Notes: a model not told the origin generated them from the sequence alone. A stretch of DNA of 64,000 nt from Thermoplasmata archaeon (GCA_038874435.1 JAVZCK010000007.1:41023-105022), one strand, 5' to 3'. Positions 26,767-36,533 are shown, counted from the first letter of the stretch. Program-made: numbers and translations.

Positions 26767-27122
26767 GTTTTTCCCTTTGGGAGAGCATACACAATCGTGG
26801 ATTTTTAGTTTTTCCTTCCTTCTTTCAAAACTTTTATTTGTTATAATCTAGGTCAAGTAATCTATTCTATCTTACTGGTTATCCTCTCAGCCAACATCTT
26901 TTTTCATTCTTTTCAAAAAGCAGGGGCATTTAGTATCATGGCTACATCTTTTCGTAACTTCAAAAAATAACACAGCCAGGTAGTATCTCCTCTCTTTCTT
27001 TCCTAAGCATCTATTAACGAACCTAATGTAGGCGCGAATATGTAGGTTTCACTTTTTAACTATCTGCCAAATTAATTAGGAGCTGACGACAAAATATTAA
27101 CTTTCCATATTCCCTTGCAAAA
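26767..27122. other. 356-base intergenic region, AT-rich
   Basis: It lies downstream of cdc6 and upstream of the endonuclease gene. No gene, tRNA or recognisable origin repeat was seen. It contains a short inverted repeat, AACCTA (27020-27025) with TAGGTT (27042-27047). The endonuclease promoter should lie near 26790-26840 but is not distinct. Confidence 0.5.
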
Positions 27123-28253
27123 TCACCTCAACATCTTTTCTACAAATTCCTCTATCTGTGCAGAAGAGCCCTCGGTCAACGAGACAAGCGTAGTGGTGCC
27201 CTGCTTGTGCTCGGTTTTCGTGGAAATCAGGCCCATGTCAGCAAGATTTTTCAAATACTTCCAGAATTGAGTATGCCCCCGTTTTTTCTCCCCATAAATT
27301 TCACACAAACTTTCGTACTGTCTCTCAACCTCTCCAGTGGTCACAGATGAACGATTTTTGGTTGTCTGAGCAACTGCCAGTAATGTAAGTTTCTCATGTT
27401 TTTCAAGACCCTTTATTGTTTCCATGTCGATTCCACCTTCTCTTGCTCTTGCAGTTCGCACATCCTCAAATACAATTTCCTTTGCGTTCTTTGCCTCCGC
27501 AGCAATCACAGCGTTTTCAAGCAACTCAATTGCATGCCTTGCATCACCAGTTTCACCAGCAATTTCTGCGATAAACTTGAGAATTTCGTCAGAATAACTT
27601 CCTTTTACAAGGCATTCCTCTGCTCTTGCAAGGAGAATTTTGTAAAGTTCATCTGGCAAGTACCTCTCAAATCTCACGATGTTTGTTCTTTTAAGAGTGC
27701 TCAGAGAAGATGAATCCAGGAATGGGAAAATGTTTATCTGGGAAATGAGCAGGAGCGAGAGCTTTCCTTCCTTCAAAATCCCTTCATTCATTCTTGTTAG
27801 ATTGTAGACAATGTCTCCTTTCTTCCTGAGGACAGCATCCACTTCATCCAGCACCACCAACAAATGAAGTTTTCGTTCGTTTAACACCCTCCCCAGAATC
27901 TCCAGAATGTCCTGCACTGAAAAGCCCCTGTCCGGAAAATCTGGCTGGAAATTTCGAATAAGTCCAATCATCACATTCAATTCTGTCATCTTCTGTCTGC
28001 AGTTGAGGTGCACATACTCAAATGTGGTTTTATTTGCAAGACAGTGGCTTTTGAAATCAATGCAGAATTTTTTTGCAGTCACGGTTTTTCCAGTGCCTAC
28101 TGGCCCTTGGAGAATTGCGTTCTGGGTTGCTCTGCTTGCAATTGTGTGCTGAAAAAGGTTTCTGAGTTCTTCCATCTGGTGTTCTCTGCAGGGCAATCTA
28201 GCAGGCACATAATCAAATGAAAGTTTACTGTGGTCTGTGCAGATTTTAGCCAT
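27123..28253 (-). CDS. cdc6: Orc1/Cdc6 replication initiator
   Basis: A 376-residue AAA+ protein that binds replication origins and loads the MCM helicase. Walker A is GPVGTGKT (50-57), and Walker B is LLVVLDEVDAVL. Sensor regions follow, and a C-terminal winged-helix domain (about 290-376) includes TTGEVERQYESLCEIYGEKKRGHTQ. Length is normal. It starts five bases after the KaiC-like gene, so it is the third gene of V4R - KaiC-like - cdc6 rather than a lone gene beside an origin, which is unusual for an initiator. Confidence 0.95.
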   Translation of the reverse strand: MAKICTDHSKLSFDYVPARLPCREHQMEELRNLFQHTIASRATQNAILQGPVGTGKTVTAKKFCIDFKSHCLANKTTFEYVHLNCRQKMTELNVMIGLIRNFQPDFPDRGFSVQDILEILGRVLNERKLHLLVVLDEVDAVLRKKGDIVYNLTRMNEGILKEGKLSLLLISQINIFPFLDSSSLSTLKRTNIVRFERYLPDELYKILLARAEECLVKGSYSDEILKFIAEIAGETGDARHAIELLENAVIAAEAKNAKEIVFEDVRTARAREGGIDMETIKGLEKHEKLTLLAVAQTTKNRSSVTTGEVERQYESLCEIYGEKKRGHTQFWKYLKNLADMGLISTKTEHKQGTTTLVSLTEGSSAQIEEFVEKMLR

Positions 28254-28258
28254 AGAGC

Positions 28259-28942
28259 TTATCTTAACCCTGGCTGCACAGAGAAGCCCTCTGTTGTAAT
28301 GTCCACAAGTTGTCTTCCCGTAATGTGCTTTGTCCCCCTCATTTTCAGAACTTCAAGGTATTTTCTTCTGACATTTTCTATTTCAGGATAGGACAGCACG
28401 ATGATGCCATCCACCATGTATCCTTCCAAGCTTCGTGGTATGTCTGTATATGTAAGTTCAGCGGTAAGAAGCGAAGTGCAGTTAAATGCCTTCAAGTAGG
28501 CAAGAAGTTCGTGAAGTAATTCTCTTGTTTCACCTGATTTCTCCCATGCATTTTTAATCGGGGTAATTGGGTCAATCACAAGTCTATCTGGATTGTATTT
28601 CTCAATCTTTGCCTTCATCGTGGAAAGAATGCCTCTCGGGTTTTCCATCAGGTTCCTTCCGAGGTCGATGAACACAATTTTTCCTTTTTCAATGGGCGTT
28701 TTCTCAAAGAATTTGAAGGTAGATAGGAAGCGCTGGACCACCCACTGTGGTTCTGAAATTGCAGTAATGTAGACGCAGGTCTCACCTTTCTTCGCACCAT
28801 AGAACAGGGATTGAACTGAAAATGTGGTTTTACCTGTGCCCGGCTCACCTGCAATAAGAATGGCTGAGGGTTTTGGAAAACCACCCATAATCATTTCATC
28901 CAATCCAGGAATTCCTGAACTTACTCTTGTTATTTCAGGCAT
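28259..28942 (-). CDS. KaiC-like RecA-superfamily ATPase (single domain)
   Basis: A 227-residue protein of the archaeal KaiC/GvpD/RadA-like group. Walker A is GEPGTGKT at 32-39, and Walker B is RLVIDPITPI near the middle. The KaiC-type ending is present (MRGTKHITGRQLVDIT). Single-domain KaiC-like proteins are thought to act as ATP-driven signalling or regulatory hexamers. The start overlaps the stop of the V4R gene (ATAATG), implying coupling, and cdc6 follows directly. The partner protein or effector is unknown. Confidence 0.9.
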   Translation of the reverse strand: MPEITRVSSGIPGLDEMIMGGFPKPSAILIAGEPGTGKTTFSVQSLFYGAKKGETCVYITAISEPQWVVQRFLSTFKFFEKTPIEKGKIVFIDLGRNLMENPRGILSTMKAKIEKYNPDRLVIDPITPIKNAWEKSGETRELLHELLAYLKAFNCTSLLTAELTYTDIPRSLEGYMVDGIIVLSYPEIENVRRKYLEVLKMRGTKHITGRQLVDITTEGFSVQPGLR

Positions 28943-29361
28943 TATATCACCTCTGCTTCAATTTTAAACTCGCAGTTGGGATTTCCCAAACTTTCGCACT
29001 TATATTCTGCACAATATACATTTCTTGAATTTAGATGTTTCTGGTAAATTGCTGCGATTATGCCTCGCAAAATATGGCAGGTTTCCATGTGGGAAGGCAC
29101 AGATTCAATTGAGCCCTTTACAACAACAGCCCCATCTTCCATGAACTTTATCTCCTTTATCCACCCCTCTCTCCTGAGAATGTCACTCACTTCCTGAAAA
29201 TAATTTTTTCCATCAAGAGAGGTTGCTATTCGCTGGCCAATCCCGAGCCCTGTACGGTAGAAAACTCCATGGGAGGCAACAGTAACAACAGAGTCCACAA
29301 CCTTCTTCAATTCCACAATATCTCCTTTTGTGAGATGCACCACCTGCGTTTCACCATTCAA
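28942..29361 (-). CDS. V4R-domain small-ligand sensor protein
   Basis: A 139-residue protein consisting of one V4R domain. The typical C-terminal cysteine pattern is present (Cys117, Cys122, Cys130 in YCAEYKCES and NPNCEF), with Cys95 in METCHIL earlier. V4R domains bind small hydrophobic or other ligands and often act as sensors next to output modules. GGTGAT precedes the ATG at 29361. It overlaps the KaiC-like gene, and the trio with cdc6 suggests a ligand-responsive switch; that role is inference. Confidence 0.82.
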   Translation of the reverse strand: MNGETQVVHLTKGDIVELKKVVDSVVTVASHGVFYRTGLGIGQRIATSLDGKNYFQEVSDILRREGWIKEIKFMEDGAVVVKGSIESVPSHMETCHILRGIIAAIYQKHLNSRNVYCAEYKCESLGNPNCEFKIEAEVI

Positions 29362-29477
29362 AATATCACCTTCACTGCAGGGGAGATTGCAGGAGGGAAT
29401 TTATACTTTATGGTAGGTTGAAAGAAAAGCTGCAAACACAAACTATTTCTAACCTTTTGGTAATTCTCAATTTGAAA

Positions 29478-30401
29478 ATGCTATCTGTTAACAATCTCTC
29501 AAAAAAATTTAATGGCAGGACTGCTGTCCAAAACCTCACATTTGAGCTGAAGCCAGGGATGGTTCTGGGTCTTATCGGACCCAATGGTGCTGGGAAGACC
29601 ACAACAATGCGTCTTATTCTAGGACTTCTCAAGCCCAGTGCTGGTAGAGTCACAGTTGATGGCTGCAGCATGTTGGATGATGGGAGAGCAGGAGAAATGA
29701 AACGAAAAATTGGTTTCCTGCCAGAAAATCCAGCACTTTACGAAGGACTGAGTGCTTACAAAAATCTCTACTACATTGCCCAGCTCTATGGAATGAGGAA
29801 GGAGGAAATTGAGCCAAAGGTTGAGGAATTGCTTGAAATGTTAGGGATTGAGAAACGAATGGAGCAAAAGGTAAAAACCTACTCAAAGGGAATGAAGCAA
29901 AAAATTGCAATTGCCAGAGCAATAGTTCACAATCCAAATTACCTGTTGCTGGATGAACCAACGGCATCACTTGACCCTGCCTCTGCGAAGACCGTGCGGG
30001 AGTTCATAATGCAACTCAGGAATTCAAACAGAGGCATCCTTCTTGCAACTCACAATCTGCATGAAGCCCAGGAACTTTGCGATGAAATTGTGGTGTTGAG
30101 CACGAAACCCCTTGGTGCAGGAAAACCATCGGAGCTTATCCAGAAACTTTTTTCTGTGAGAACTGTGGTCTTTGTGAATGAAGTTTCAGATGGGCTGGAG
30201 CAAGCACTGAAGGAGAGGTTTGGGCAAAAATACTTGGGCAGAGAAAAAAACAAAATTGTGTTTGCTACTGTGAGGCCAGAACAGGAGAACCCAGAGATTG
30301 TCTCGTTTCTCGTAAGCCAGAATGTGAAAATTCAGTTTGTGGAAAAGGAGAATGCAACGCTTGAAGATGTGTACATGAAGCTGGTGAACCAAAATGGGTA
30401 A
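29478..30401 (+). CDS. ABC transporter ATP-binding subunit (ABC-2 exporter type)
   Basis: A 307-residue ATPase. Walker A is GPNGAGKTT, the ABC signature is YSKGMKQKIAIAR, Walker B is YLLLDEPTASLD, and a switch histidine lies in ATHNLHEAQ. The C-terminal 90 residues form the extra domain common in ABC-2 exporters. The ATG at 29478 is chosen because homology begins at MLSVNNLSKKF; an AT-rich element, CTATTTCTAACC, lies about 25-35 bases upstream. It overlaps the permease gene by eight bases. The substrate is unknown; drug, lipid or polysaccharide export is possible. Confidence 0.92.
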   Translation: MLSVNNLSKKFNGRTAVQNLTFELKPGMVLGLIGPNGAGKTTTMRLILGLLKPSAGRVTVDGCSMLDDGRAGEMKRKIGFLPENPALYEGLSAYKNLYYIAQLYGMRKEEIEPKVEELLEMLGIEKRMEQKVKTYSKGMKQKIAIARAIVHNPNYLLLDEPTASLDPASAKTVREFIMQLRNSNRGILLATHNLHEAQELCDEIVVLSTKPLGAGKPSELIQKLFSVRTVVFVNEVSDGLEQALKERFGQKYLGREKNKIVFATVRPEQENPEIVSFLVSQNVKIQFVEKENATLEDVYMKLVNQNG

Positions 30402-31215
30402 GAAAAAAGCAAGGTTGTATGCGGTAATCTTCCACAAGGACATTGACGAACTTAAATCCAATCCATTGATTACAATTCCACTTTTCCTGCTGCCCATGGT
30501 GATGGCTGTGATAATGCCCATCGTGACGCTTGTGCCAATTGCAGGGATGAACCTGGAGGATTACACCCTCGACATAACCAAAATTCAGAATGCCTCACTC
30601 CATTCCCCGATTCCACTGGAATCGCTCACACCCAAACAGCTTCTGATTGTTTTGGTGCTGAATGCCTTCATCCCATTTTTCATGGTCATTCCTGCCGTGA
30701 TTCCCTCTGTAATCGCAGCCCATAGTTTTGTTGGAGAAAAGAACGCAAGGACGATTGAAGTCCTTCTTGCCACACCAATAACTGAAAGAGACCTGTTGCT
30801 GGGAAAGGTGCTCTCAGCTTTTCTGCCTTCTGTGACTGCATCCTACATCTCCTTTGTGCTTTTCTCTGTTACAGTTGACTTTCTCACTTATCCAATTTTC
30901 GGCACCTATATCATGCCGGATTTCTTCTGGATTGTGTCAGTGGGGTTGCTCACTCCGCTCATTTCACTGTTAAGCATAATGTCCAATGTGTTGATTTCAA
31001 CAAAGGTGAATGATGTTCGTGCAGCCCAGCAACTTGGAAGCTTGGTTGTTGTGCCTGTGATTGTGGTGTTTGTGCTTTCAGCAACCAGAATTCTTGAGGT
31101 GAATTTGTTCTTTCTCTACATTTTTGCGGGCATTGTGGCATCGTTGGATTTCATAATTGGCTTTGTCGCAGTAAAAACCTTTAAGCGGGAAAAGATGCTT
31201 CTCGGGAGATGGTAA
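30394..31215 (+). CDS. ABC-2 type permease
   Basis: A 273-residue membrane protein with about six helices. The first is at about 24-50, the others lie between 85 and 265, and a large outside loop (about 50-80) separates the first two. The motif EKNARTIEVLLATPITERDLLLGK is typical of ABC-2 permeases. It overlaps the ATPase gene (ATGGGTAA), so the two form one exporter. The Maf gene starts one base after its stop. Confidence 0.9.
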   Translation: MGKKKARLYAVIFHKDIDELKSNPLITIPLFLLPMVMAVIMPIVTLVPIAGMNLEDYTLDITKIQNASLHSPIPLESLTPKQLLIVLVLNAFIPFFMVIPAVIPSVIAAHSFVGEKNARTIEVLLATPITERDLLLGKVLSAFLPSVTASYISFVLFSVTVDFLTYPIFGTYIMPDFFWIVSVGLLTPLISLLSIMSNVLISTKVNDVRAAQQLGSLVVVPVIVVFVLSATRILEVNLFFLYIFAGIVASLDFIIGFVAVKTFKREKMLLGRW

Positions 31216-31216
31216 A

Positions 31217-31789
31217 ATGCTCGTGCTGGCATCTGCATCTGAGCGAAGAAAGGAGATTTTGGAGAAACTTGGATTGGATTTTATCCAGTGTGTGCCAGAT
31301 GTAGAGGAAGCCGTTTGTGAAGATGCCTATAAGGGCGTGATGAAAAATGCACTGGCTAAAGCGAGGTGCTGTGCAGCAAAGCATCCTGAACATGTGGTGC
31401 TGGGTTTTGACACTGTTGTGCTCCTTGATGAAAAGGTGCTTGGGAAACCCGCCACGAGAGATGCTGCCTACCAGTTTCTCTCAACGCTTTCAGGCAAGGC
31501 CCACACAGTGGTCAGTGGGATTGCAGTTGTTTGTCTGGCAAAGAAGGTTGAACTCGTGGATTTTGAGGAGACAAAGGTGTATTTCAGGAAATTAAGCGAA
31601 GCCGAGATAGAATGGTATCTGAGCACCAATGAATGGGTAGACAAGGCAGGTGGCTATGGAATCCAGGGCAAAGCCAGTTTGTTCGTGGAAAGAATAGAAG
31701 GATGTTATTTCAATGTGGTGGGATTGCCTGTTGCCAAAACATATAAGATGCTCGTTGAGTTAGAAATCCCAATTTTTCCCCGCCATTAA
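31217..31789 (+). CDS. maf: Maf-family nucleotide pyrophosphatase
   Basis: A 190-residue house-cleaning enzyme that hydrolyses non-canonical or modified nucleoside triphosphates such as dTTP/UTP or m7GTP. The N-terminal SASERRKEIL motif, the GFDTVV loop with the catalytic aspartate, and GKP and GYGIQGKA blocks are all present. The length is normal. It is cotranscribed with the ABC exporter (one-base gap), which looks like a chance operon neighbour rather than a functional partner. Confidence 0.93.
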   Translation: MLVLASASERRKEILEKLGLDFIQCVPDVEEAVCEDAYKGVMKNALAKARCCAAKHPEHVVLGFDTVVLLDEKVLGKPATRDAAYQFLSTLSGKAHTVVSGIAVVCLAKKVELVDFEETKVYFRKLSEAEIEWYLSTNEWVDKAGGYGIQGKASLFVERIEGCYFNVVGLPVAKTYKMLVELEIPIFPRH

Positions 31790-31792
31790 CCC

Positions 31793-31799
31793 TTATATA
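31793..31799 (+). promoter_or_regulatory. TATA box for the GH57 gene
   Basis: TTATATA lies 23-29 bases before the ATG at 31822, with no ribosome site; a leaderless transcript is likely. Confidence 0.65.
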
Positions 31800-31821
31800 C
31801 CCATACCTCATCTCCGCACCA

Positions 31822-34800
31822 ATGCGTGGGTCTGCGGCGCTGCTTGTCGTGATGCTCTTGCTATCCGGATTACCTCTAGCCACGGATGTGATTGGAGGGA
31901 AAGAGGACAAGGGGACAAATGCCGGTCTTTCTGGAAGTGAGATTGCAATTGACGGAGATTTCCGCGATTGGGCAAAAGAGGACTGCAAGGGGCTCGGCGG
32001 TGCTTACGATTCCTACCAACTGAACGATGGTTATGACAACAGCAGAGACTTGCTGGCGTTTTATTACAGAGAAGGCAAGAATGCAATCTATCTCCGTGTT
32101 GACCTTCTTGACCTTGCCCTTGGTGCAGAAACTGGGAATCTGGATATTTATTTTCTCCTGAACTTCACCTCAAATCAAACCCAGCAGTGGCTACCAGATT
32201 TCACAGAGTGCAGCACAGATACACCATGGAGTGTCGCCATCTGCATTTACGACACCACACATTTTGCAGTTTACACTGCTGACTGGGGAACCACCTACAA
32301 CCACAGCATCGAAGCCATAGCATACCACTCAAGGTGGGACAGCGTTGAAGTCAGGATTAACAAGGATGTGCTCCATGCATGTGGCTGGACAGATGGAAAA
32401 GAAATAAATTTCCAGGTATTCACAACGAAGGATGGTACGGATGGTGGTGCAGGTGAAATCCCCGGGAAGCCAGACATAATAGATTCAATTCCTGTCTGTT
32501 TCCCCTGGGACATTGGCTACCTTAAGGGTGCTTTGACTTCCAATTCTACCACAGGCACAGCAAAGGTGCTTTTCCTGCATCACGGGAACCAGTTCATAAA
32601 AAACATTGCAGATTTTGTGCGAGACGGCAACGGTAACGGGTTCTGGAATGTCCCTGAGATTCATGAAAAATGGAATCTGCCAGTGAACCTGCATGTCTCA
32701 GGCACAATGGCAGAAGCAGCCCAGTGGTTTAGACCTGATTTCAATGCATACCTGCGCTCTCTGGCGGAGAAAGGCATTGTTCGGATGGTTGGGGGCTATT
32801 ACACAGAATACATTCCTCAGTACATTCCTCCAGAAGTGAATGCCTGGTCATTGAATTACTCAAGAGAATACAATCTCCTTTACTACAACAACTGCATTCC
32901 TGTTGCCTGGGTGCCGGAAAGAGTGTATTGGAAAAACTTTGATGCTCAAATTCTTGATGCTGGCTATCAGGCGGTGATTGTGGACACAGAGGACGGGTTC
33001 AAATGGTATGCCGAGCCATCTGGCTACACAAAAGAGACAAAGGTCTATAAGACCCCTGCTGGGCTTAAGCTTCTCTTCATTAGCAACAGAGGCAACAATA
33101 CATTTGACAAATACAATATCCAGGAACAACTTTTCAGATTAACTGACAATGGTTTGAGCATTAATATGCGAGAAAAATTCAGCCAGCTTGCGAGGGATGC
33201 AGATCAGGAGCAATACTACCTCTACATGGATGACTGGGAAAAGGTGTGCGGCAACATCCCCGACTGGGGAGGCCCGGAAGTGATTTACGCCTACGATTCT
33301 AACATTGGCTGGATTGCCCAGCATCAGTGGATAGAGTGCCTTGGGTTAGATGAGTTGCTGGCTAAAAACTGGCAACCGGCAGGCACTCTGAACATCGGGG
33401 ACTGCACATACTTCTGGCTATCAAGGAACATGGGAACGCTTGGAAGAAGTGATGTAGCACCTCACGACACCTACAATCTCTACGATGCCTGGTACTATGA
33501 CCCTCTGCATGAATGCACCACTCCATCTTACTACAACTACATTCCTACAGACACGAATACAAAACTTGGGGACCGGAAAACAAATACAACGCTCATTGGA
33601 AAAACCTGGGAATTGATAAAGCAGATTCCAGAACAAAGTCCGCTGTTTGAACTGGCCAGAAAAACCTTTTCCAACATGCTTTATGAAACGGCATGGCGGG
33701 ATTTACCAGGTGGTGTTTCCAGCCAAATTTCCTACTGGCAGAAGGAGCAGGCAGCTCACATAAGAACTGCAGCAATTTACTACTATGCTGATGAATGGCT
33801 CAACGCCAGATGGAATGGAACCAGAGCAATGGATGTGGATTTGGACGGCAATGATGAGTATTTGCTTGCAAACCAGTATGTGTTCTGCGTTTTTGAGAAA
33901 CGCGGTGGCAAGCTCGTTTTTGCAATCAACAGCAACGGCACCCAGCTTGTGGGCAATCAGCCAACTGGTTATCTCGACGAGAGAGATGCATACACAGACA
34001 TAATTTCCTCAACTACTTCAAACACACACTATTATCCAGGTGCAAAATACCTCGAGGGCTCAAAAACCTATCCGTTTGAGGACATGGGAACCGAAAATGA
34101 GTTTTACGATGTAATTCTGGCAAACTCTACACTCGCTTTCACCCATGGAACACTTACAAAGAAGTTTGAGTTGAAAAACAATGTGCTGAATGCCAGCTAT
34201 AGCTCTGCAGCAAAAACCAGAGTTGCCTTCTCCCCAGACCTCAAGAATATGCTCCGCAATGGGACTGCGAAACTCTCGGAACTGGTGAACACAACAGAGA
34301 ATTCGTTTGGGTATGCAAATCAAGACACAGCCCTGAAATTGATAATGAGAAATGCAAGCATCTGTGGTGCAGGCACAGTTGCCCATGCAAAGTATGTGGA
34401 AGTTGAGGGGAATGGGAACTTCACACTCTCGCTTGTTTTCGGAAAAGAAACTCTGAAAGAGAATCTGGCACCTGTACTTCTTTCTCAGATACCAGATGTA
34501 TCTATAAGTGAGGATACAAAAAAGGATACGCTCATTGACCTCCGAAAATACTTTGAGGATGTGGATTCAATCAATTACACTGTGGAAAAAGGTGATAACG
34601 GAAGTTTTGTGGAGGCATACATCTACGAAGAGCATTATCTCGGTGTGGATGCAAGAAAAACTGAGAATTGGTATGGAAATGTGAAACTGCGCATTATTGC
34701 CAGGGATACATTGAACCAGACAACTTATTCAAACTGGTTTGTTGTAGAGGTCATGGAGGTAAACGACCCGCCAGTGATTGCACTCACGACAGATCTATCT

Positions 34801-35160
34801 GAAAAACTTTCAGGTGTTCTTGTAGTTGAGGGCAGTGTTTCAGATGTGGATGGAAATGTGGTCTCACTTCAGTATAGGATGGACACTGGAGATTGGGTCA
34901 ACATCACTCCTGGGAACAACTGGAGTGCAACCATAGACCTCGCCCAGGTTTCACCAGGAAAACACACGCTCACACTTCGTGCCATAGATGATAGAGGTCT
35001 CACAACAGAAAAGAAGTTTGTGATTGAGGTTGAGAAGAGCTGGACAAAGGAAATAACTGCCGCAGGATTTGTGATACTGACAGTTATTGTCATTGCATCT
35101 TTAGAGGCATTTTTATACTGGCGGGATAAACCAAAGAAAGGGGGAGAAAAAAAGTATTGA
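31822..35160 (+). CDS. Membrane-anchored GH57 glycoside hydrolase (amylopullulanase-like)
   Basis: A 1112-residue secreted enzyme. Signal peptide 1-22. A carbohydrate-binding-like domain opens IAIDGDFRDW (41-50) and runs to about 235. The GH57 catalytic region follows: HHGNQ (253-257), GGYYTEY (324-330), VAWVPE with candidate nucleophile Glu366, and DDWEKVCG (470-477) with the candidate acid/base aspartate. A beta domain and two Ig-like domains (about 890-1070) precede a C-terminal transmembrane helix (about 1073-1095) and a basic tail. Such enzymes degrade alpha-glucans outside the cell. Motif 1 lacks the usual HxHQP form, so the exact specificity is uncertain. Confidence 0.83.
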   Translation: MRGSAALLVVMLLLSGLPLATDVIGGKEDKGTNAGLSGSEIAIDGDFRDWAKEDCKGLGGAYDSYQLNDGYDNSRDLLAFYYREGKNAIYLRVDLLDLALGAETGNLDIYFLLNFTSNQTQQWLPDFTECSTDTPWSVAICIYDTTHFAVYTADWGTTYNHSIEAIAYHSRWDSVEVRINKDVLHACGWTDGKEINFQVFTTKDGTDGGAGEIPGKPDIIDSIPVCFPWDIGYLKGALTSNSTTGTAKVLFLHHGNQFIKNIADFVRDGNGNGFWNVPEIHEKWNLPVNLHVSGTMAEAAQWFRPDFNAYLRSLAEKGIVRMVGGYYTEYIPQYIPPEVNAWSLNYSREYNLLYYNNCIPVAWVPERVYWKNFDAQILDAGYQAVIVDTEDGFKWYAEPSGYTKETKVYKTPAGLKLLFISNRGNNTFDKYNIQEQLFRLTDNGLSINMREKFSQLARDADQEQYYLYMDDWEKVCGNIPDWGGPEVIYAYDSNIGWIAQHQWIECLGLDELLAKNWQPAGTLNIGDCTYFWLSRNMGTLGRSDVAPHDTYNLYDAWYYDPLHECTTPSYYNYIPTDTNTKLGDRKTNTTLIGKTWELIKQIPEQSPLFELARKTFSNMLYETAWRDLPGGVSSQISYWQKEQAAHIRTAAIYYYADEWLNARWNGTRAMDVDLDGNDEYLLANQYVFCVFEKRGGKLVFAINSNGTQLVGNQPTGYLDERDAYTDIISSTTSNTHYYPGAKYLEGSKTYPFEDMGTENEFYDVILANSTLAFTHGTLTKKFELKNNVLNASYSSAAKTRVAFSPDLKNMLRNGTAKLSELVNTTENSFGYANQDTALKLIMRNASICGAGTVAHAKYVEVEGNGNFTLSLVFGKETLKENLAPVLLSQIPDVSISEDTKKDTLIDLRKYFEDVDSINYTVEKGDNGSFVEAYIYEEHYLGVDARKTENWYGNVKLRIIARDTLNQTTYSNWFVVEVMEVNDPPVIALTTDLSEKLSGVLVVEGSVSDVDGNVVSLQYRMDTGDWVNITPGNNWSATIDLAQVSPGKHTLTLRAIDDRGLTTEKKFVIEVEKSWTKEITAAGFVILTVIVIASLEAFLYWRDKPKKGGEKKY

Positions 35161-35191
35161 GCAACGCCAAATAAATAATTTTTCAGATAAA

Positions 35192-35199
35192 TATTTATA
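35192..35199 (+). promoter_or_regulatory. TATA box for the MgtC/DUF4010 gene
   Basis: TATTTATA lies 24-31 bases before the ATG at 35223; no Shine-Dalgarno site. Confidence 0.65.
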
Positions 35200-35222
35200 C
35201 GCCGTTTGAAATTACACCTAAT

Positions 35223-36533
35223 ATGGACACTTACTTAGCCATTGAGTATCTGCTTATTTCCTTGGGCGTCGGTGCACTCATCGGACTTGAGCGTGAGTTT
35301 CACAGAGAGGAGAAGGAAATTCTGCTCGTGGGCCTGAGGACCATGCCCCTCGTGACCATGGCTGGGACTATAATCTCGCTTCTCGCTGGTGACTATGGCA
35401 GTTACCTAGTCGGGCTCGGTCTCGTCATTGGAACCACATTCACTATTCTCCTTGCAATTATCCGCCATCGGCTTGAAATGTCTGGGTTCACCACACCTTT
35501 TGCGATGTTTCTTGCTTACATCTGCGGAATGCTGATCGGACTTGGTTATATAATGACTGGCTTGTTTGTTGGTGTGCTCACCACAATTCTGTTGTTCACA
35601 AAGGAGCGATTGCACCACATTGCAGCCAGTTTAACAGAAGATGAGATGAATAGTGCACTCCAGTTTCTCACAATTTTACTCATTCTCCTTCCAATTGCAG
35701 CCACTTACAACTTCAGCACACTCGTGTGGAATAATGTCAACATAGGAGAGATTATTGGCAGAGGCAAAATTCTTGATGTTTACTGGCTCCTTCTCATCAT
35801 CGTGTTCATTTCCACAATTTCCTTTGTTTCATTCATTGCAATGAGAAAGATTGGCACCGACAAGGGGTTGGAAATTTCTGGTTTGCTTGGTGGTCTTGTA
35901 AACTCTGAGGCAGCAGCTATCTCTCTTGCTAACATCGGAAAGAAGGCCACTGGGATGGAACAGAATGTGATTACTGGGATAATGCTTGCCAATGCAACCA
36001 TGCTTGTGCGTAATTTTCTGCTCTGTCTTTTTTCAGACCCTACATTTAAGGTGGCCTATCTTACTGCAATTCCGTTTGGCATGATGATAATAATCAATCT
36101 CGTTTTTGTGATAGCCAGGCATGTGAGAAGACATGGCAAGAAAGAGGACTTATCTGAACACAAAGTGATTGTTGAATCACCATTTGCAGTTGGCCCAGCA
36201 GTTAAATTTGGACTGATATTTGCACTTATCTCGGTTTTCGTTTATGTGGCTCAGAGCTATGGCCAGGAACTTGGAATTTACATAACTGCGATTGGTGGCT
36301 TCGTTTCAAGCGCTGCAGTTGTGGCCTCTGTTTCAGCAACAGCGTCAACAGGGATAATCGCTGCACATATTGCAGCAATCACCGCCATGCTTGCAACCTG
36401 TGTAAGCACCCTGAATAAATTTGTGCTGGTTAGAACCGTTGACAAGAAACTCGCAAACAAGCTCATAGTTCCGGTGCTGGCCACATTCTCTGTCGGAATT
36501 TTTGGTGTGGTTTTGATTGCCTGGGTGCTTTAA
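35223..36533 (+). CDS. MgtC/SapB-DUF4010 integral membrane protein
   Basis: A 436-residue membrane protein with about 12 helices. Residues 10-140 match the MgtC/SapB domain (GALIGLEREFHR near the start, VGLRTMPLVTMAGT). Residues 180-436 match DUF4010, with EISGLLGGLVNSEAAAISLA as a landmark and a glycine/alanine/serine-rich pair of helices (IGGFVSSAAVVASVSATAS). MgtC relatives are linked to magnesium adaptation, but the transport function of this fused family is not established. It is followed convergently by the sulfur-carrier gene with a four-base overlap. Confidence 0.88.
   Translation: MDTYLAIEYLLISLGVGALIGLEREFHREEKEILLVGLRTMPLVTMAGTIISLLAGDYGSYLVGLGLVIGTTFTILLAIIRHRLEMSGFTTPFAMFLAYICGMLIGLGYIMTGLFVGVLTTILLFTKERLHHIAASLTEDEMNSALQFLTILLILLPIAATYNFSTLVWNNVNIGEIIGRGKILDVYWLLLIIVFISTISFVSFIAMRKIGTDKGLEISGLLGGLVNSEAAAISLANIGKKATGMEQNVITGIMLANATMLVRNFLLCLFSDPTFKVAYLTAIPFGMMIIINLVFVIARHVRRHGKKEDLSEHKVIVESPFAVGPAVKFGLIFALISVFVYVAQSYGQELGIYITAIGGFVSSAAVVASVSATASTGIIAAHIAAITAMLATCVSTLNKFVLVRTVDKKLANKLIVPVLATFSVGIFGVVLIAWVL

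Noticed and set aside
26767..27122. Replication origin beside cdc6
   Set aside because: No recognisable origin-box repeats; cdc6 is downstream in an operon and this gap follows its stop.
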